This document shows, piece by piece, positions 7,803 through 15,604 of a stretch of 26,386 nucleotides of DNA; position 1 is the stretch's first letter, and every line of letters starts with the position of its first letter. The notes under the pieces were generated by a model, which was not told the origin of the DNA, ran no database searches, and worked only from the letters and a program-made list of their open reading frames with translations. A program made the position numbers and the translations under genes. The stretch lies in NCBI GenBank assembly GCA_002280485.1, contig NCED01000025.1, positions 1 through 26,386 of the forward strand. The letters are read 5' to 3'. This DNA is from Caulobacterales bacterium 32-69-10. GTDB lineage: Bacteria; Pseudomonadota; Alphaproteobacteria; Caulobacterales; Caulobacteraceae.

Positions 7803-9295
7803 CGCCGAATCCGCCTCATCACCGCCCGCAAGGGCCGGGTCAATTGCCAACTGGTGCTGGCCAGCAAGGCCTCGCGGTCGAGCGTCAGGTTCTTGATGTG
7901 CTCGTCCAGGACCGCCGCCGTGGCCTGGGCGTTGAGGGCCACAGGCTCCCAGGCCATGGCCGCCGCCAGTTGCTGGGTCAGGATTTCGACCTTGGCCGCC
8001 TGGCTGGCGGCCTCCGCCTCGGCCTCACGACGCGCGATGCGATCATCTCGGGAGGCTGTATCGGTCTGGCGGAACTGGTTGCGGACCTCGGTCAACTGCT
8101 GGCTGAGGATGTCGATCTTGGCGATCTCGCCCTGCAGCAGGTGGCGGGTCGCCTGATGCGAGGCCTGCTCAAGCTCATAGGCGCCTTGAGCCGTTTCGAG
8201 CTCCGCCCGAAGCTCCGCGATCAGGTCTTTAGCCCCCAGGATCTCCGCCTGCAGCTCCTGGGCCTTGCCGTCGGCCTCGGCGTGGAACTGAGAAAACTGA
8301 GCCTTGGCCGCGTCGACCTCAACCAGCAGGGCTTCGCGGTGGAAGGTGACCGCCTCAAGCGCCTCGGTCGCCTGCGCCAGGCTCTTGCGCTGTCCAAGCT
8401 CGTTGAGCATGGCCTCGGCCAGGACCGGGCCGAACACCCGCTCGACGCCCGTCAGTTCGCGCTCGACCTTGTCCAGGGCCTTTTCGTCGGACTCGGCCCC
8501 GCGCGCGGCGCCGGACATCCAGTCATAGACCGCCCGCACGCCGGCCCAATCCGCGCCCAGGGCGTCGAAGGCCTCACCGCCGGCCTCATGGTGGCGGTGC
8601 GACTTGGACAGAAAGCGCTCGATCTCGACGCCGGCGGCGGGCGTGCGGCGCGGCAGGGGACGACCCAGGGTCTTCTCGACCCGGTCCAGAACCCCTCGCC
8701 AGTCGCCCAGCATGTCCGAATAGCTGACGAAAAGACGCGAAGCCCCCCGCGTGTCGCGCTCGACCGCCAGCATGTAACTGGCCCAGAGCAGCAGGGACTT
8801 CTCGCGCGGGAAGCCGTTGCGGACCAGCAGGGAGTCGGCCACCTCGAGCGGATGGCGGACCATGATCACATAGGTCGGATCAAGGCCGGACTGGTCCAGG
8901 GCCTCACGCCAGAACCCCGTCAGGACCGAAGAGCGCGGGTCCTTCATCACCGGAAGGTCGCGCGAACCGAAATTGTGCGTCAGGAAATCCTGCGCCTTGC
9001 CCAGAAAGGCCGTCCGCGACGCCAGGGCCCGCTGATTGCCTTTCAGGGCGAAGACATCGTCCCAGCGCGAATCAATGGCCGCCAGGATCTCGTCGTCCAG
9101 GGCGACCATCTCCCAGGGCTCCCAATAGCCGAGGGGGTTGTCAGGGCCAGGATCCATGACGCGCTCGGGCAAGGCCGCACCGCTGAGCGACAGCAGGCGC
9201 GCCATGGCCGAGGTGCCGCTGCGATGCATGCCGGCCACGACCAGCGCCTGGCGGCGTTCGGACGTCTCGGTTTTCACTATCGTCTTTCCGGCCAT
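7799..9295 (-). CDS. Sulfotransferase with long coiled-coil C-terminal tail
   Basis: 498 residues from ATG 9295, which has AAAGG six bases upstream; a GTG at 9313 is a weaker alternative. Residues ~17-35 hold the PAPS 5'-phosphosulfate loop (ALVVAGMHRSGTSAMARLL). VIMVRHPLEVADSLLVRNGF is the 3'-phosphate binding region with its conserved Arg and Ser. Residues ~300-470 are a Glu/Ala/Gln-rich region with heptad spacing (LDAAKAQFSQFHAEADGK, ELRAELETAQGAYELEQ, IDILSQQLTEVRNQFRQ), which should form a coiled coil. The basic tail STSWQLTRPLRAVMRRIRR resembles ends seen on glycan-assembly proteins. It probably sulfates a surface glycan in the cytoplasm before export, with the coil mediating oligomers or complex assembly. 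Its stop overlaps the GT2 start. Substrate unknown. Confidence 0.85.
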   Translation of the reverse strand: MAGKTIVKTETSERRQALVVAGMHRSGTSAMARLLSLSGAALPERVMDPGPDNPLGYWEPWEMVALDDEILAAIDSRWDDVFALKGNQRALASRTAFLGKAQDFLTHNFGSRDLPVMKDPRSSVLTGFWREALDQSGLDPTYVIMVRHPLEVADSLLVRNGFPREKSLLLWASYMLAVERDTRGASRLFVSYSDMLGDWRGVLDRVEKTLGRPLPRRTPAAGVEIERFLSKSHRHHEAGGEAFDALGADWAGVRAVYDWMSGAARGAESDEKALDKVERELTGVERVFGPVLAEAMLNELGQRKSLAQATEALEAVTFHREALLVEVDAAKAQFSQFHAEADGKAQELQAEILGAKDLIAELRAELETAQGAYELEQASHQATRHLLQGEIAKIDILSQQLTEVRNQFRQTDTASRDDRIARREAEAEAASQAAKVEILTQQLAAAMAWEPVALNAQATAAVLDEHIKNLTLDREALLASTSWQLTRPLRAVMRRIRR

Positions 9296-9346
9296 CGCTT
9301 GCCTTTCACGCACACGCCATACCTTGCCTGCCTAGCCCCCGGATGA

Positions 9347-10402
9347 TCAGGCGCGCCCCGGCTCAGCCTGGGGCGCGAGCAGGCCCTCCCCTATCAGCCA
9401 GGCCTGATAGCTGCCAGGACCGCTGGCGAACGGATCCTTGAACGCCTCCCGCAGGTCACCGCGCACGCGATAGAGCTCACGATGCGCCTTCTCGATGGAC
9501 TGGCCGTCGGCGAAGGTCGCATAGGCCCAGTAGCGGCCCGGAATGCGCGGATCGCTGAAGCGTGCGATCAGCCGCTTGTACCAGTTCCAGATCTCGTGGA
9601 CCTCGTAATTGGTCCCGGCGTAACGGCGGGTCATCACGTCACCCACCGGGCCAAGCTTGGTGAAGTGCCAGAATCGCAGGGGATAACCGTTGACGGTGAT
9701 CTGCCCAGCCTTGTCGATGGCGACCCGGCGACGGCTGATGTTCCAGCTGGCGACGTTGTAGCCCGGATCGCGCAGCACCCTGACCTTCTCGAAGAAGGCC
9801 GGGACATGGTCGCACCAGCGCTGGTCGACAAACAGGCCGTTTGGGATGTCGTCGTAGCAGAACGACAGAAGCCGATCGTTCCACCACTTGGCGAAGCGAG
9901 CCCCCTCCCCCGTTGTGCGGATGGCCACAAAGCCAAGATTGTAGATCCCCGTGCGCAGGGCCGAGACCTCGTTGTCGAGGATGGCCGCGTGGGTCTCTTC
10001 CGGCTCGAGCAGGTGCGGGGTAAGCAGGATGTCGTGGGTCTGCAGCGCGTCGAGCAGCGGCGTCAGCGGATTGATCAGCGCCGTGTCCGGATCAAGATAG
10101 ATCGCCACATCGGCCCCGCTCGAGCAGGCCTGGTGAAGGAACGGCCCCTTCACCGCCGTGCAGGCCTCGACGACGTCGTGCTTGAACAGCCAGGACGAGC
10201 CGCCATCGATCTGCAGGTCCTCCACATAGACCACGCGATCGAAATCCTCTGCCGTCGGATCAAAGGCAAAGCCAGGCGGCGGCCGATCGGTGATCAGCGC
10301 CACCAGCTCCCAGTCAGGATGGTGACGGCGCAGGGTATGAAACAGCACCCGCGCCCGATCGAGATAGGAAAAGGTGAAGCTGGTGAAGCAGAGAACCTTC
10401 AC
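9347..10402 (-). CDS. Glycosyltransferase with GT-A (GT8-like) DxD motif
   Basis: 351 residues. The N-terminus MKVLCFTSFTFSYLDRARVL is typical of retaining GT8-like nucleotide-diphospho-sugar transferases that start with a strand and a helix moving along the acceptor. VAIYLDPDTALINPL (~99-113) is the metal-binding DxD motif, and the region YNLGFVAIRTTGEGARFAKWW is the conserved acceptor strand and helix. The mid-to-C-terminal RFWHFTKLGPVG supplies a histidine in the position expected for the second metal contact. It is coupled to the upstream GT4 by an ATGA overlap and ends 51 nt before the sulfotransferase start. Expected to act at the inner face of the membrane. The sugar cannot be predicted. 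Confidence 0.82.
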   Translation of the reverse strand: MKVLCFTSFTFSYLDRARVLFHTLRRHHPDWELVALITDRPPPGFAFDPTAEDFDRVVYVEDLQIDGGSSWLFKHDVVEACTAVKGPFLHQACSSGADVAIYLDPDTALINPLTPLLDALQTHDILLTPHLLEPEETHAAILDNEVSALRTGIYNLGFVAIRTTGEGARFAKWWNDRLLSFCYDDIPNGLFVDQRWCDHVPAFFEKVRVLRDPGYNVASWNISRRRVAIDKAGQITVNGYPLRFWHFTKLGPVGDVMTRRYAGTNYEVHEIWNWYKRLIARFSDPRIPGRYWAYATFADGQSIEKAHRELYRVRGDLREAFKDPFASGPGSYQAWLIGEGLLAPQAEPGRA

Positions 10403-11973
10403 GAAGCGGCTCCCGCCAGAAAGTCAGCGCTCATCCGGCTGTAGACAAGGCTATAGAAGGTCTCACCTCGGCGTGAACGAGCCAGGGAAAGCACATCACC
10501 GCGCTCAAACATTTCCATCAGGACGTGTTCGTCAGCAGCGACCATACCGTTGTTCGTGTCGGTCACGAAGCGCGGGACATTGCCCGCATCCGGATTGGTC
10601 ATAACCGCCGCACCGCCGGCGACGGCCTCATAGGCGGTGAAGCAGAAGGTTTCGGGGCACAGCGACCAGATGACGGCCAGATCGATGCCAAGGGCCTCGA
10701 CGGCGGCGGCCATGGGCTCGGCGACGTCGGGGGTGGGTTCGATCATCGTGAAATCTGCCTGCACCGCTGGATCCGGCGCCTTTCCTAGATGGTGAAACGC
10801 GTAGCGCGTGTCGTCGCAGAAGCGCTCGACCAGCTTGGCGAATACCGGCCATCCCTTGTGGTCGGTCGGCATGCCCAGGAAGGCCACGCGGAGCGGACCT
10901 TCCGCTTTTCGGGGCGAAGATGTCTCGCTTCGCCGGGGACGCAGACGGGCATGGGGGTGGGCGACCATCGCCGCCGGCGCGATCGGAAAACTTCGGCTCC
11001 ACAGATCCAGGGCCGCCTGGGAAGGAGCCAGGACCGTGATCGAGAAGGCCCGGAAGAACCGCGCATGCTCGGCCAGGTGAATGCGACGTCTCTGGCCGTA
11101 GACACACACACCGCAGGCGGGGCTGTCGGGTGGCGGAGCGCCGCAGAAGGCCACATCGTCGCGCAGCAGGGCGTAATGGGCGCACACGCTGGAAAAGTCG
11201 TGCACCCAATAGAAGCCCTCGCTGGCCCCCATGGCCTGCAGGATCGTCATGATCCCGCCGATGTTATGACCGATGAAGCTGTGGACGGCGAAGCTCAGGA
11301 CCTTCCCGGCGGCCAGGGGGCCCAGATGCTCAGCCAGGGTCGCGGCTTCGAAATGACCCACCAGTTTGCTGTTCAGCAACAGGCCGATCAGGGGCCGTTG
11401 GCGTTCGAAATCGATAACCAGTCCGGGCGCGGTCGGAAACAGGTGAATATGCGCTGCGCCCGCCGCGCGCATGGCCTTGGCCTCTCGGCGCAGGCACAGC
11501 TGCACGCCGCCCAGATTGGCGGTGTAGTCATCATGACTGATGCTGACATGAAGACGTGTGGACTCGCCCACACGTCCAATCGTCCGGGCGAGGACCTTGG
11601 CATCCGTGGGCTCTGCATCGGGGAACATGCGGCGCAGGGCCTGGATGCGGTCCTCCAGGGGCGTGGCGGCCTTCAGGATGTCATAGCGGAAGCCCAGATC
11701 GTGCCTGAGCGCCCGGCCCTCCCCTCGCCCGGTGACCACGTAGTGGACAAAGGGATTCATCCCTGACGGACCGATGTCGGGATTCACATCCAGATAGTTG
11801 GCCAGGGAAAAACGCCGGTTGGGATCGCGCCCCTCACGCCAGCCCCAGCTCATGAAGTGCTGATAGGGGTCAAGACCCGCAGCCAGGACGTCTGGATTGC
11901 TGGCCAAGTAGAAGTCAGGATCGAACTCGGCCCGAACCGGGTCGTTGGGTTCCGCATCAACAGTGGCCGTCAT
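10399..11973 (-). CDS. GT4-like glycosyltransferase with two N-terminal FDPxxYL repeats
   Basis: 524 residues from ATG 11973, preceded by GGAAGGGG; an upstream start at 12039 has no such site and adds an Arg-rich stretch. Residues ~17-50 and ~55-88 are two copies of a ~35-residue repeat (EFDPDFYLASNPDVLAAG and RFSLANYLDVNPDIGPSG, each with a P-x-x-H-[FY] and a G-R-[DE]-G turn). This repeat is common at the start of alphaproteobacterial surface-glycan transferases. The C-terminal half is a GT-B fold with the E-x7-E motif ETFCFTAYE (E441, E449). A cysteine cluster CGAPPPDSPACGVCVYG in the middle could bind a metal or be structural. Retaining transfer from a nucleotide sugar is likely. Stop and the next start overlap (ATGA). 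Confidence 0.82.
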   Translation of the reverse strand: MTATVDAEPNDPVRAEFDPDFYLASNPDVLAAGLDPYQHFMSWGWREGRDPNRRFSLANYLDVNPDIGPSGMNPFVHYVVTGRGEGRALRHDLGFRYDILKAATPLEDRIQALRRMFPDAEPTDAKVLARTIGRVGESTRLHVSISHDDYTANLGGVQLCLRREAKAMRAAGAAHIHLFPTAPGLVIDFERQRPLIGLLLNSKLVGHFEAATLAEHLGPLAAGKVLSFAVHSFIGHNIGGIMTILQAMGASEGFYWVHDFSSVCAHYALLRDDVAFCGAPPPDSPACGVCVYGQRRRIHLAEHARFFRAFSITVLAPSQAALDLWSRSFPIAPAAMVAHPHARLRPRRSETSSPRKAEGPLRVAFLGMPTDHKGWPVFAKLVERFCDDTRYAFHHLGKAPDPAVQADFTMIEPTPDVAEPMAAAVEALGIDLAVIWSLCPETFCFTAYEAVAGGAAVMTNPDAGNVPRFVTDTNNGMVAADEHVLMEMFERGDVLSLARSRRGETFYSLVYSRMSADFLAGAAS

Positions 11974-12109
11974 GGCGCCCCTTCCACGATCGGCGATCCC
12001 CCGGATCCGCCGCCGGCCAAGACGCGCCGGTGTTGTCACCAGCGACTTTCGAGTCCTGGGCCTCCCAAATCTCCGTGTCCGCTGCTCGCGTCAAGCCTGT
12101 TCGCCAAGC

Positions 12110-13750
12110 CTAGCCCTGAGCGAATGAGATCAATCCCAGCTTGTTAAGCCACATCAGGGCGCGGAAGGCTGGCGCAGGGGGGCCGCCCTGAGCCCTCAAC
12201 AGACTGTCAACGGTATGGTCAGCCCTGGAGGCCAGCGCATGCAGGGACAGGATTGTGTCTCGCGGCAAAGTGGTCGAATCCAGCACGAAACTCGCTACAT
12301 CCAGCCCAAGGAAGGCTTCAACATCCTGCTGGCGAGCTGGATCGGCCAGAACCTTCCAGCCGCCGCCAAGGGTGTGGGTTGGATAATCGGCGAAGAGCGC
12401 GAAAGGATCAGGTCGGCTGGGCCAGGCCTCTCTGGCGCCCTCGCCTGCAGCCTTGCGCTGTTCACCGAGCACGGCGACCAGATCCACATAGCGGTCCAGA
12501 ATGACCGGCCAGTCGTACCGGGCCTGGATCTGCGCCTGCCCCGCCGCACCCAGGCGTCTACGCAGCGCTGGATCCGTCGCCAGGGCGGTGATGCGGTCCG
12601 TCAGGGCTTGGATATCCACCGACGCGGCCATGCACGCCCGACCGATGAAATAGTCATAGCTGTCCTGACCCAGAGCATGTCTCAAGGCCAGGTCTTCACC
12701 TGCGCCAGGCGGGGGCAAGGTGACGGGAATACGATAGCCATCCACGCCGTCGCGGACGGTGTCCTTGTAGCCATTCCAGTCACTGACCAGCACGGGCAGA
12801 CCTGCCGCCATCGCTTCCAGCGGCGTGAGGCCAAATGTTTCCTGGATATTGTCCGAGAGCGAGACGAAGACATCGCTGGCCTTCCAGGCCTGATGATAGA
12901 GGGCTTCGTTCTGGCCATCGACATGGATGAAACGGGCGCTGGGGGCGAGCGCCTTGCGGGCCTGCTCGAAGGAAGAGGCTGTGCCGGCGTTGGGATAGAC
13001 ACCGGCCTCTATACACACCAGTCGTTTGCCAAGGCTTTGGCTGGCGGCCTCAATAGCCAGATAGAAGGTGGCCGGGTGGGCCTTGGCGTGGAAGGTCAGG
13101 CGCCCGGCAAAGAGGAAGGCGACCTCGTCGGGCTCCAGCTTCAGGGCCGATCGGCTGCTGGCGACCGCCGCTTCATCCCGAACAAAGGCGGGCGCATCAA
13201 CGCCCAGCGGGATCACCGGCAACTGAATGGGATTAAACCGATTGGCGCCGGTGTGTTCGGCCATCCAGCTTCGCATCTCGTCCTGCAGCCGGGTGACGAC
13301 CGAAAGCGCTGCGCTGGATGTGCAGACCAGGGCGTCCCAGGGCTTGAAGGGCGGCAGAACCATTTCAGCGATCTGGTCCATCGCGCCCGATGAAGCCAGT
13401 GTGTGGGTGACTCCGAACAGACTGTAGGCGTTTGCGCCAAGCCCATTGCGCGCATGGGCCAGAGAACGGGTGACGGGTGCCGGGTAATACACAGCCCCCA
13501 GCGCCTTCATGACCGCATCGCCGGGCGCTTCGCGCCAACGCAGGACGCCGGAGAAGCCATCGGCGCGCAGCTGCCGCAGCATGGTCTCACCCGACGCTCG
13601 GCCAACGCCAAAGCCATGGATCTCGGATTGCGCCCACCGACGGGCCACCCCCTTCATGAGGGCCTTTCCCGCGCTTTGCCGACCCATGATCTTCTTGTCG
13701 GTCGAATAGCCGTCGCCCACATAGTAGATCGCGAAATTGGGAGCGTTCAT
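12110..13750 (-). CDS. GT4-family glycosyltransferase (paralogue 1), first gene of the glycan operon
   Basis: 546 residues from ATG 13750; a TTG four codons earlier is possible. The N-terminal domain has the unusual GRQSAGKALMKGVARRWA motif. The C-terminal domain has the GT-B features VAFLFAGRLTFHAKAHP and E-x7-E in QETFGLTPLEAMAAGLPVL (E304, E312), followed by SDWNGYKDTV, a donor-binding loop. After the catalytic core come ~110 residues (from about DPFALFADYPTH) without a known fold. The same architecture and motifs recur in the GT4 gene at 23645-25327, with E-x7-E at nearly identical positions (E305, E313), so the two are paralogues. It lies next to the replication origin, and any operon promoter should be in the 200 nt upstream. 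A gap of 136 nt separates it from the next gene. Confidence 0.85.
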   Translation of the reverse strand: MNAPNFAIYYVGDGYSTDKKIMGRQSAGKALMKGVARRWAQSEIHGFGVGRASGETMLRQLRADGFSGVLRWREAPGDAVMKALGAVYYPAPVTRSLAHARNGLGANAYSLFGVTHTLASSGAMDQIAEMVLPPFKPWDALVCTSSAALSVVTRLQDEMRSWMAEHTGANRFNPIQLPVIPLGVDAPAFVRDEAAVASSRSALKLEPDEVAFLFAGRLTFHAKAHPATFYLAIEAASQSLGKRLVCIEAGVYPNAGTASSFEQARKALAPSARFIHVDGQNEALYHQAWKASDVFVSLSDNIQETFGLTPLEAMAAGLPVLVSDWNGYKDTVRDGVDGYRIPVTLPPPGAGEDLALRHALGQDSYDYFIGRACMAASVDIQALTDRITALATDPALRRRLGAAGQAQIQARYDWPVILDRYVDLVAVLGEQRKAAGEGAREAWPSRPDPFALFADYPTHTLGGGWKVLADPARQQDVEAFLGLDVASFVLDSTTLPRDTILSLHALASRADHTVDSLLRAQGGPPAPAFRALMWLNKLGLISFAQG

Positions 13751-13829
13751 TCGGTGTCTCAACTCGCGGGCGGACCAGGACGGCTGGTCGCCTAGTTAGG
13801 AAATGGCTGCTGTCCTGTCGATAAGATCT

Positions 13830-13857
13830 GGCCAGCGCTTTGCAGCAGGCGCTGGCC
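13830..13857. repeat. Perfect 9-bp stem-loop
   Basis: GGCCAGCGC at 13830-13838 and GCGCTGGCC at 13849-13857 form a perfect stem around a 10-nt loop. No T-run follows on either side, so a simple intrinsic terminator is unlikely. It lies between the origin and the leftward glycan operon, and could insulate the two, halt fork-associated transcription or serve as a single-strand origin. Confidence 0.6.
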
Positions 13858-13881
13858 CATTTTACACACCGGGTCCATGAG

Positions 13882-13916
13882 CCCCGGTTGGGCCCTCTCA
13901 AGGCCCAGAACCGGGG
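13882..13916. repeat. Strong GC-rich stem-loop (8 bp + 2-nt bulge + 5 bp)
   Basis: CCCCGGTT (13882-13889) pairs with AACCGGGG (13909-13916). The inner GGGCC (13890-13894) pairs with GGCCC (13902-13906), leaving AG bulged and a 7-nt loop. This is one of the most stable structures in the non-coding origin region and lies 24 nt from the preceding stem-loop. No T-tract follows. A role as transcription barrier, or as a priming/nicking structure in the replicon, is inference. Confidence 0.6.
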
Positions 13917-14040
13917 TGATGGCGTGGCCTTGCAACCTTTGATCCCTGTTAAGGGACTCTGTTAGATACAAGTTAAATAAGTTAAGGGGAAAAAAGACCC
14001 CGTTTTCTCCAATAACTTCAGATAGATACTGATGTCCCTG

Positions 14041-14122
14041 GTGTGTGATCCCACGTGCTTTGGTGTGTGATCCCACGAAGGATGGTGTGTGATCCCACGA
14101 TTAGAAAGTGTGTGATCCCACG
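14041..14122 (+). repeat. Iterons 1-4, 15-bp direct repeats at 22-23-bp spacing
   Basis: The exact 15-mer GTGTGTGATCCCACG starts at 14041, 14063, 14085 and 14108, giving centre-to-centre spacing of 22, 22 and 23 bp, or about two helical turns. Rep monomers would therefore bind on one face of the DNA. Copies 3 and 4 extend to CCCACGA. The array directly follows the A+T-rich block. Confidence 0.93.
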
Positions 14123-14147
14123 ACGCTATGTTCGATTTTCCGCATCG

Positions 14148-14156
14148 TTATCCACA
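14148..14156 (+). promoter_or_regulatory. Consensus DnaA box
   Basis: TTATCCACA matches the strong DnaA-box consensus exactly. It sits between iterons 4 and 5. Its last bases start a 7-bp inverted repeat, TCCACAG-GT-CTGTGGA (14151-14166). Confidence 0.75.
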
Positions 14157-14177
14157 GGTCTGTGGACAGAATTGACG

Positions 14178-14192
14178 GTGTGTGATCCCACG
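14178..14192 (+). repeat. Iteron 5
   Basis: This is an exact copy of the 15-bp iteron in the same orientation, 70 bp from iteron 4, or about three 23-bp steps. The DnaA box lies between them. Confidence 0.9.
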
Positions 14193-14333
14193 AAGGTCGC
14201 TCGTTTCGCGAATCAAACCGGGCTTTGTTTACGATCCTGGGCCTTGGTCCTGCCTGGACGGGGCCAACCTTGCTGATCAGGCCTGTCTGACCGTGTTCCC
14301 AGGTGGAAGCCAGGCTCCGGGAGGGCAGGAGCG

Positions 14334-14348
14334 GTGTGTGATCCCACG
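14334..14348 (+). repeat. Iteron 6, outlying copy near the repA 3' end
   Basis: Exact 15-bp copy in the same orientation, 156 bp from iteron 5 and 57 bp from the repA stop. A single distant copy could serve in copy-number control by Rep-mediated handcuffing, which is inference. Confidence 0.9.
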
Positions 14349-14367
14349 ATGAACACCCACCTCAGCT

Positions 14368-14395
14368 GTTCTTCTTCCTATTGATAAAGAAGAAC
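14368..14395. terminator. Stem-loop at the end of repA, candidate terminator
   Basis: GTTCTTCTT (14368-14376) and AAGAAGAAC (14387-14395) form a perfect 9-bp stem with a 10-nt loop, starting 10 nt beyond the repA stop. On the minus strand no T-run follows, so termination for repA would be weak. On the plus strand TTT follows. Confidence 0.4.
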
Positions 14396-14404
14396 TTTCC
14401 CGTC

Positions 14405-15286
14405 TCAACCCTCATTCAGTGCGGTGAGTTCGTTGCGAATGGCGCCGAGATCGGCGGCGTCACGGTGCACCACATGCAGGGCAGGGGAATCGTCTTGGGT
14501 CTTGGTGAAGGACAACAGATATTCAGGCAGTTGGTTTCGCTCGACGACCTTGCGGAGCATCCTGTTGAACTCCTTGGGCTGGCTATCGCTGCCGGTCTTT
14601 TCGTAGAGGACCTCGATCCGGCAGGTCCATCCGTCGGCCTGGGTGCCGGCATGTTTGCGCGCGATGCGATACAGGGCCCGCTCCAGTCCGCCGGTCAGCA
14701 GGAAATAGTCGGTGTGCATGGTCAGCAGGGATCGCTCATTGACGATGCCCTCATACACCCAGTTGGACAGGGTGATGGTCATGCCGCGCGGCTGGCCGCT
14801 TTCGGGGTCAACCTCCAGGGTCCAGCCGTCTAGCCAGCCGAACTGGGCCTCGGTGCGCCGCTTGGGCGCTCGGATCGAGGTGCGGATCGAGGTGGTTTCC
14901 AGCCGCTGCAGCGCCGCCTGGAGTTCCTGATAACCCCGCCCGCTCGTGTCGCGCTTGATGGCGCGCAGCAGGTCATAGGTCGTGGTCTTCAAGGTCCGGG
15001 GCAGGTCATTCACCCCCTGCACCTTCATGTGATTGAGCACTGCGGCGGCCCAGACCAGGATGTCGGCGTCCCAGATGGTGGCCATGCCATAGGCGGGCAT
15101 GGCCTCGACCTTCACCCAGACGTCGTTGTTGGGGCTCTCATACTCGATCGGCTTGAGGCGCTTGCGTTTCTGCAGGCTGAAGAACGGGCGTTCCATCGTC
15201 TCCCGCTGATCCTTCAGCGGGACGTCGTGCATCAGCGGAATGAAGAAGTCGAACTCGGTGTTGTTCGGGTCCTTGCGCTTGACCAT
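14405..15286 (-). CDS. repA: Replication initiator protein, RPA/RepA family
   Basis: 293 residues, a normal length for the RPA (replication initiator protein A) family of alphaproteobacterial plasmids. The N-terminal FDFFIPLMHDVPLKDQRE and MERPFFSL (about residues 13-38) are family hallmarks. They are followed by GMATIWDADILVWAAAVL and TTYDLLRAIKRDTSGRGYQ, which lead into the first winged helix, and by ITLSNWVYEGIVNE and FLLTGGLERALYRIARKH in the second. It should bind the adjacent iterons, melt the A+T-rich block and load the helicase with DnaA. It ends next to iteron 6 and follows the RHH gene by 12 nt, probably in one transcript with parA. No truncation is seen. The family is sure; compatibility group unknown. 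Confidence 0.95.
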   Translation of the reverse strand: MVKRKDPNNTEFDFFIPLMHDVPLKDQRETMERPFFSLQKRKRLKPIEYESPNNDVWVKVEAMPAYGMATIWDADILVWAAAVLNHMKVQGVNDLPRTLKTTTYDLLRAIKRDTSGRGYQELQAALQRLETTSIRTSIRAPKRRTEAQFGWLDGWTLEVDPESGQPRGMTITLSNWVYEGIVNERSLLTMHTDYFLLTGGLERALYRIARKHAGTQADGWTCRIEVLYEKTGSDSQPKEFNRMLRKVVERNQLPEYLLSFTKTQDDSPALHVVHRDAADLGAIRNELTALNEG

Positions 15287-15298
15287 CTGGATCGCGGC

Positions 15299-15604
15299 CT
15301 ATCGTTCGCCGAAGGGATGGCGCTGGTGCTGGCGCAAAACAGCGTCCAGGCCTTCACCGATCAGGGCCTGGACAGTGACGCCCCGCTCGACGGCCAGGAT
15401 CTTGATGGCGCGGGCCAGGTCCGGCGAGAAATAGCCGGCGATCATGGTCTTGCCCTGGCGGGCCTTGGCCGGGGCGCCGGCGGCCGGGCGAGCCTCCGGC
15501 TCCTGCGTAACGGCGATGTTTGTCGAAGGCGCGGACGCCGCAGGCGGGGAGGGCGCGCCGGCGGCGGCGGCCAGGCGGCTGGCCAGGCTGGGGCGGGGGC
15601 TCAT
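15299..15604 (-). CDS. Ribbon-helix-helix DNA-binding protein, probable partition (ParB-role) protein
   Basis: 101 residues. The first ~50 are Ala/Pro-rich and disordered, as expected for an N-terminal arm that contacts ParA. The last ~45 (KTMIAGYFSPDLARAIKILAVERGVTVQALIGEGLDAVL) read as beta-strand, helix, helix, the ribbon-helix-helix fold. Its ATG overlaps the parA stop (ATGA), so the two are made together. By analogy with ParG/Omega-type centromere binders of small plasmids it should bind a centromere and repress the par operon. The repeat-rich stretch 16261-16415 upstream of parA is the likely target. The fold is fairly sure; the role rests on context. Confidence 0.82.
   Translation of the reverse strand: MSPRPSLASRLAAAAGAPSPPAASAPSTNIAVTQEPEARPAAGAPAKARQGKTMIAGYFSPDLARAIKILAVERGVTVQALIGEGLDAVLRQHQRHPFGER

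Larger units (their letters stand above)
13945..14350. other. Predicted plasmid replication origin (oriV)
   Basis: This non-coding stretch holds, in order, an A+T-rich block (13945-14040, with GTTAAGGG twice and AAGTTAA twice), four iterons in phase, a perfect DnaA box, and two more iterons. It abuts the 3' end of the RPA-family repA. The arrangement of an A+T-rich unwinding region, phased Rep binding sites and a DnaA site is the established design of iteron plasmid origins. The rest of the 640-nt gap (13751-13944) contains two stem-loops and no recognisable gene. Confidence 0.85.

Noticed and set aside
13986..14006. GGGG...CCCC followed by GTTTT as a terminator
   Set aside because: Four base pairs with an A-rich loop are too weak, and it lies in the A+T-rich unwinding part of the origin.
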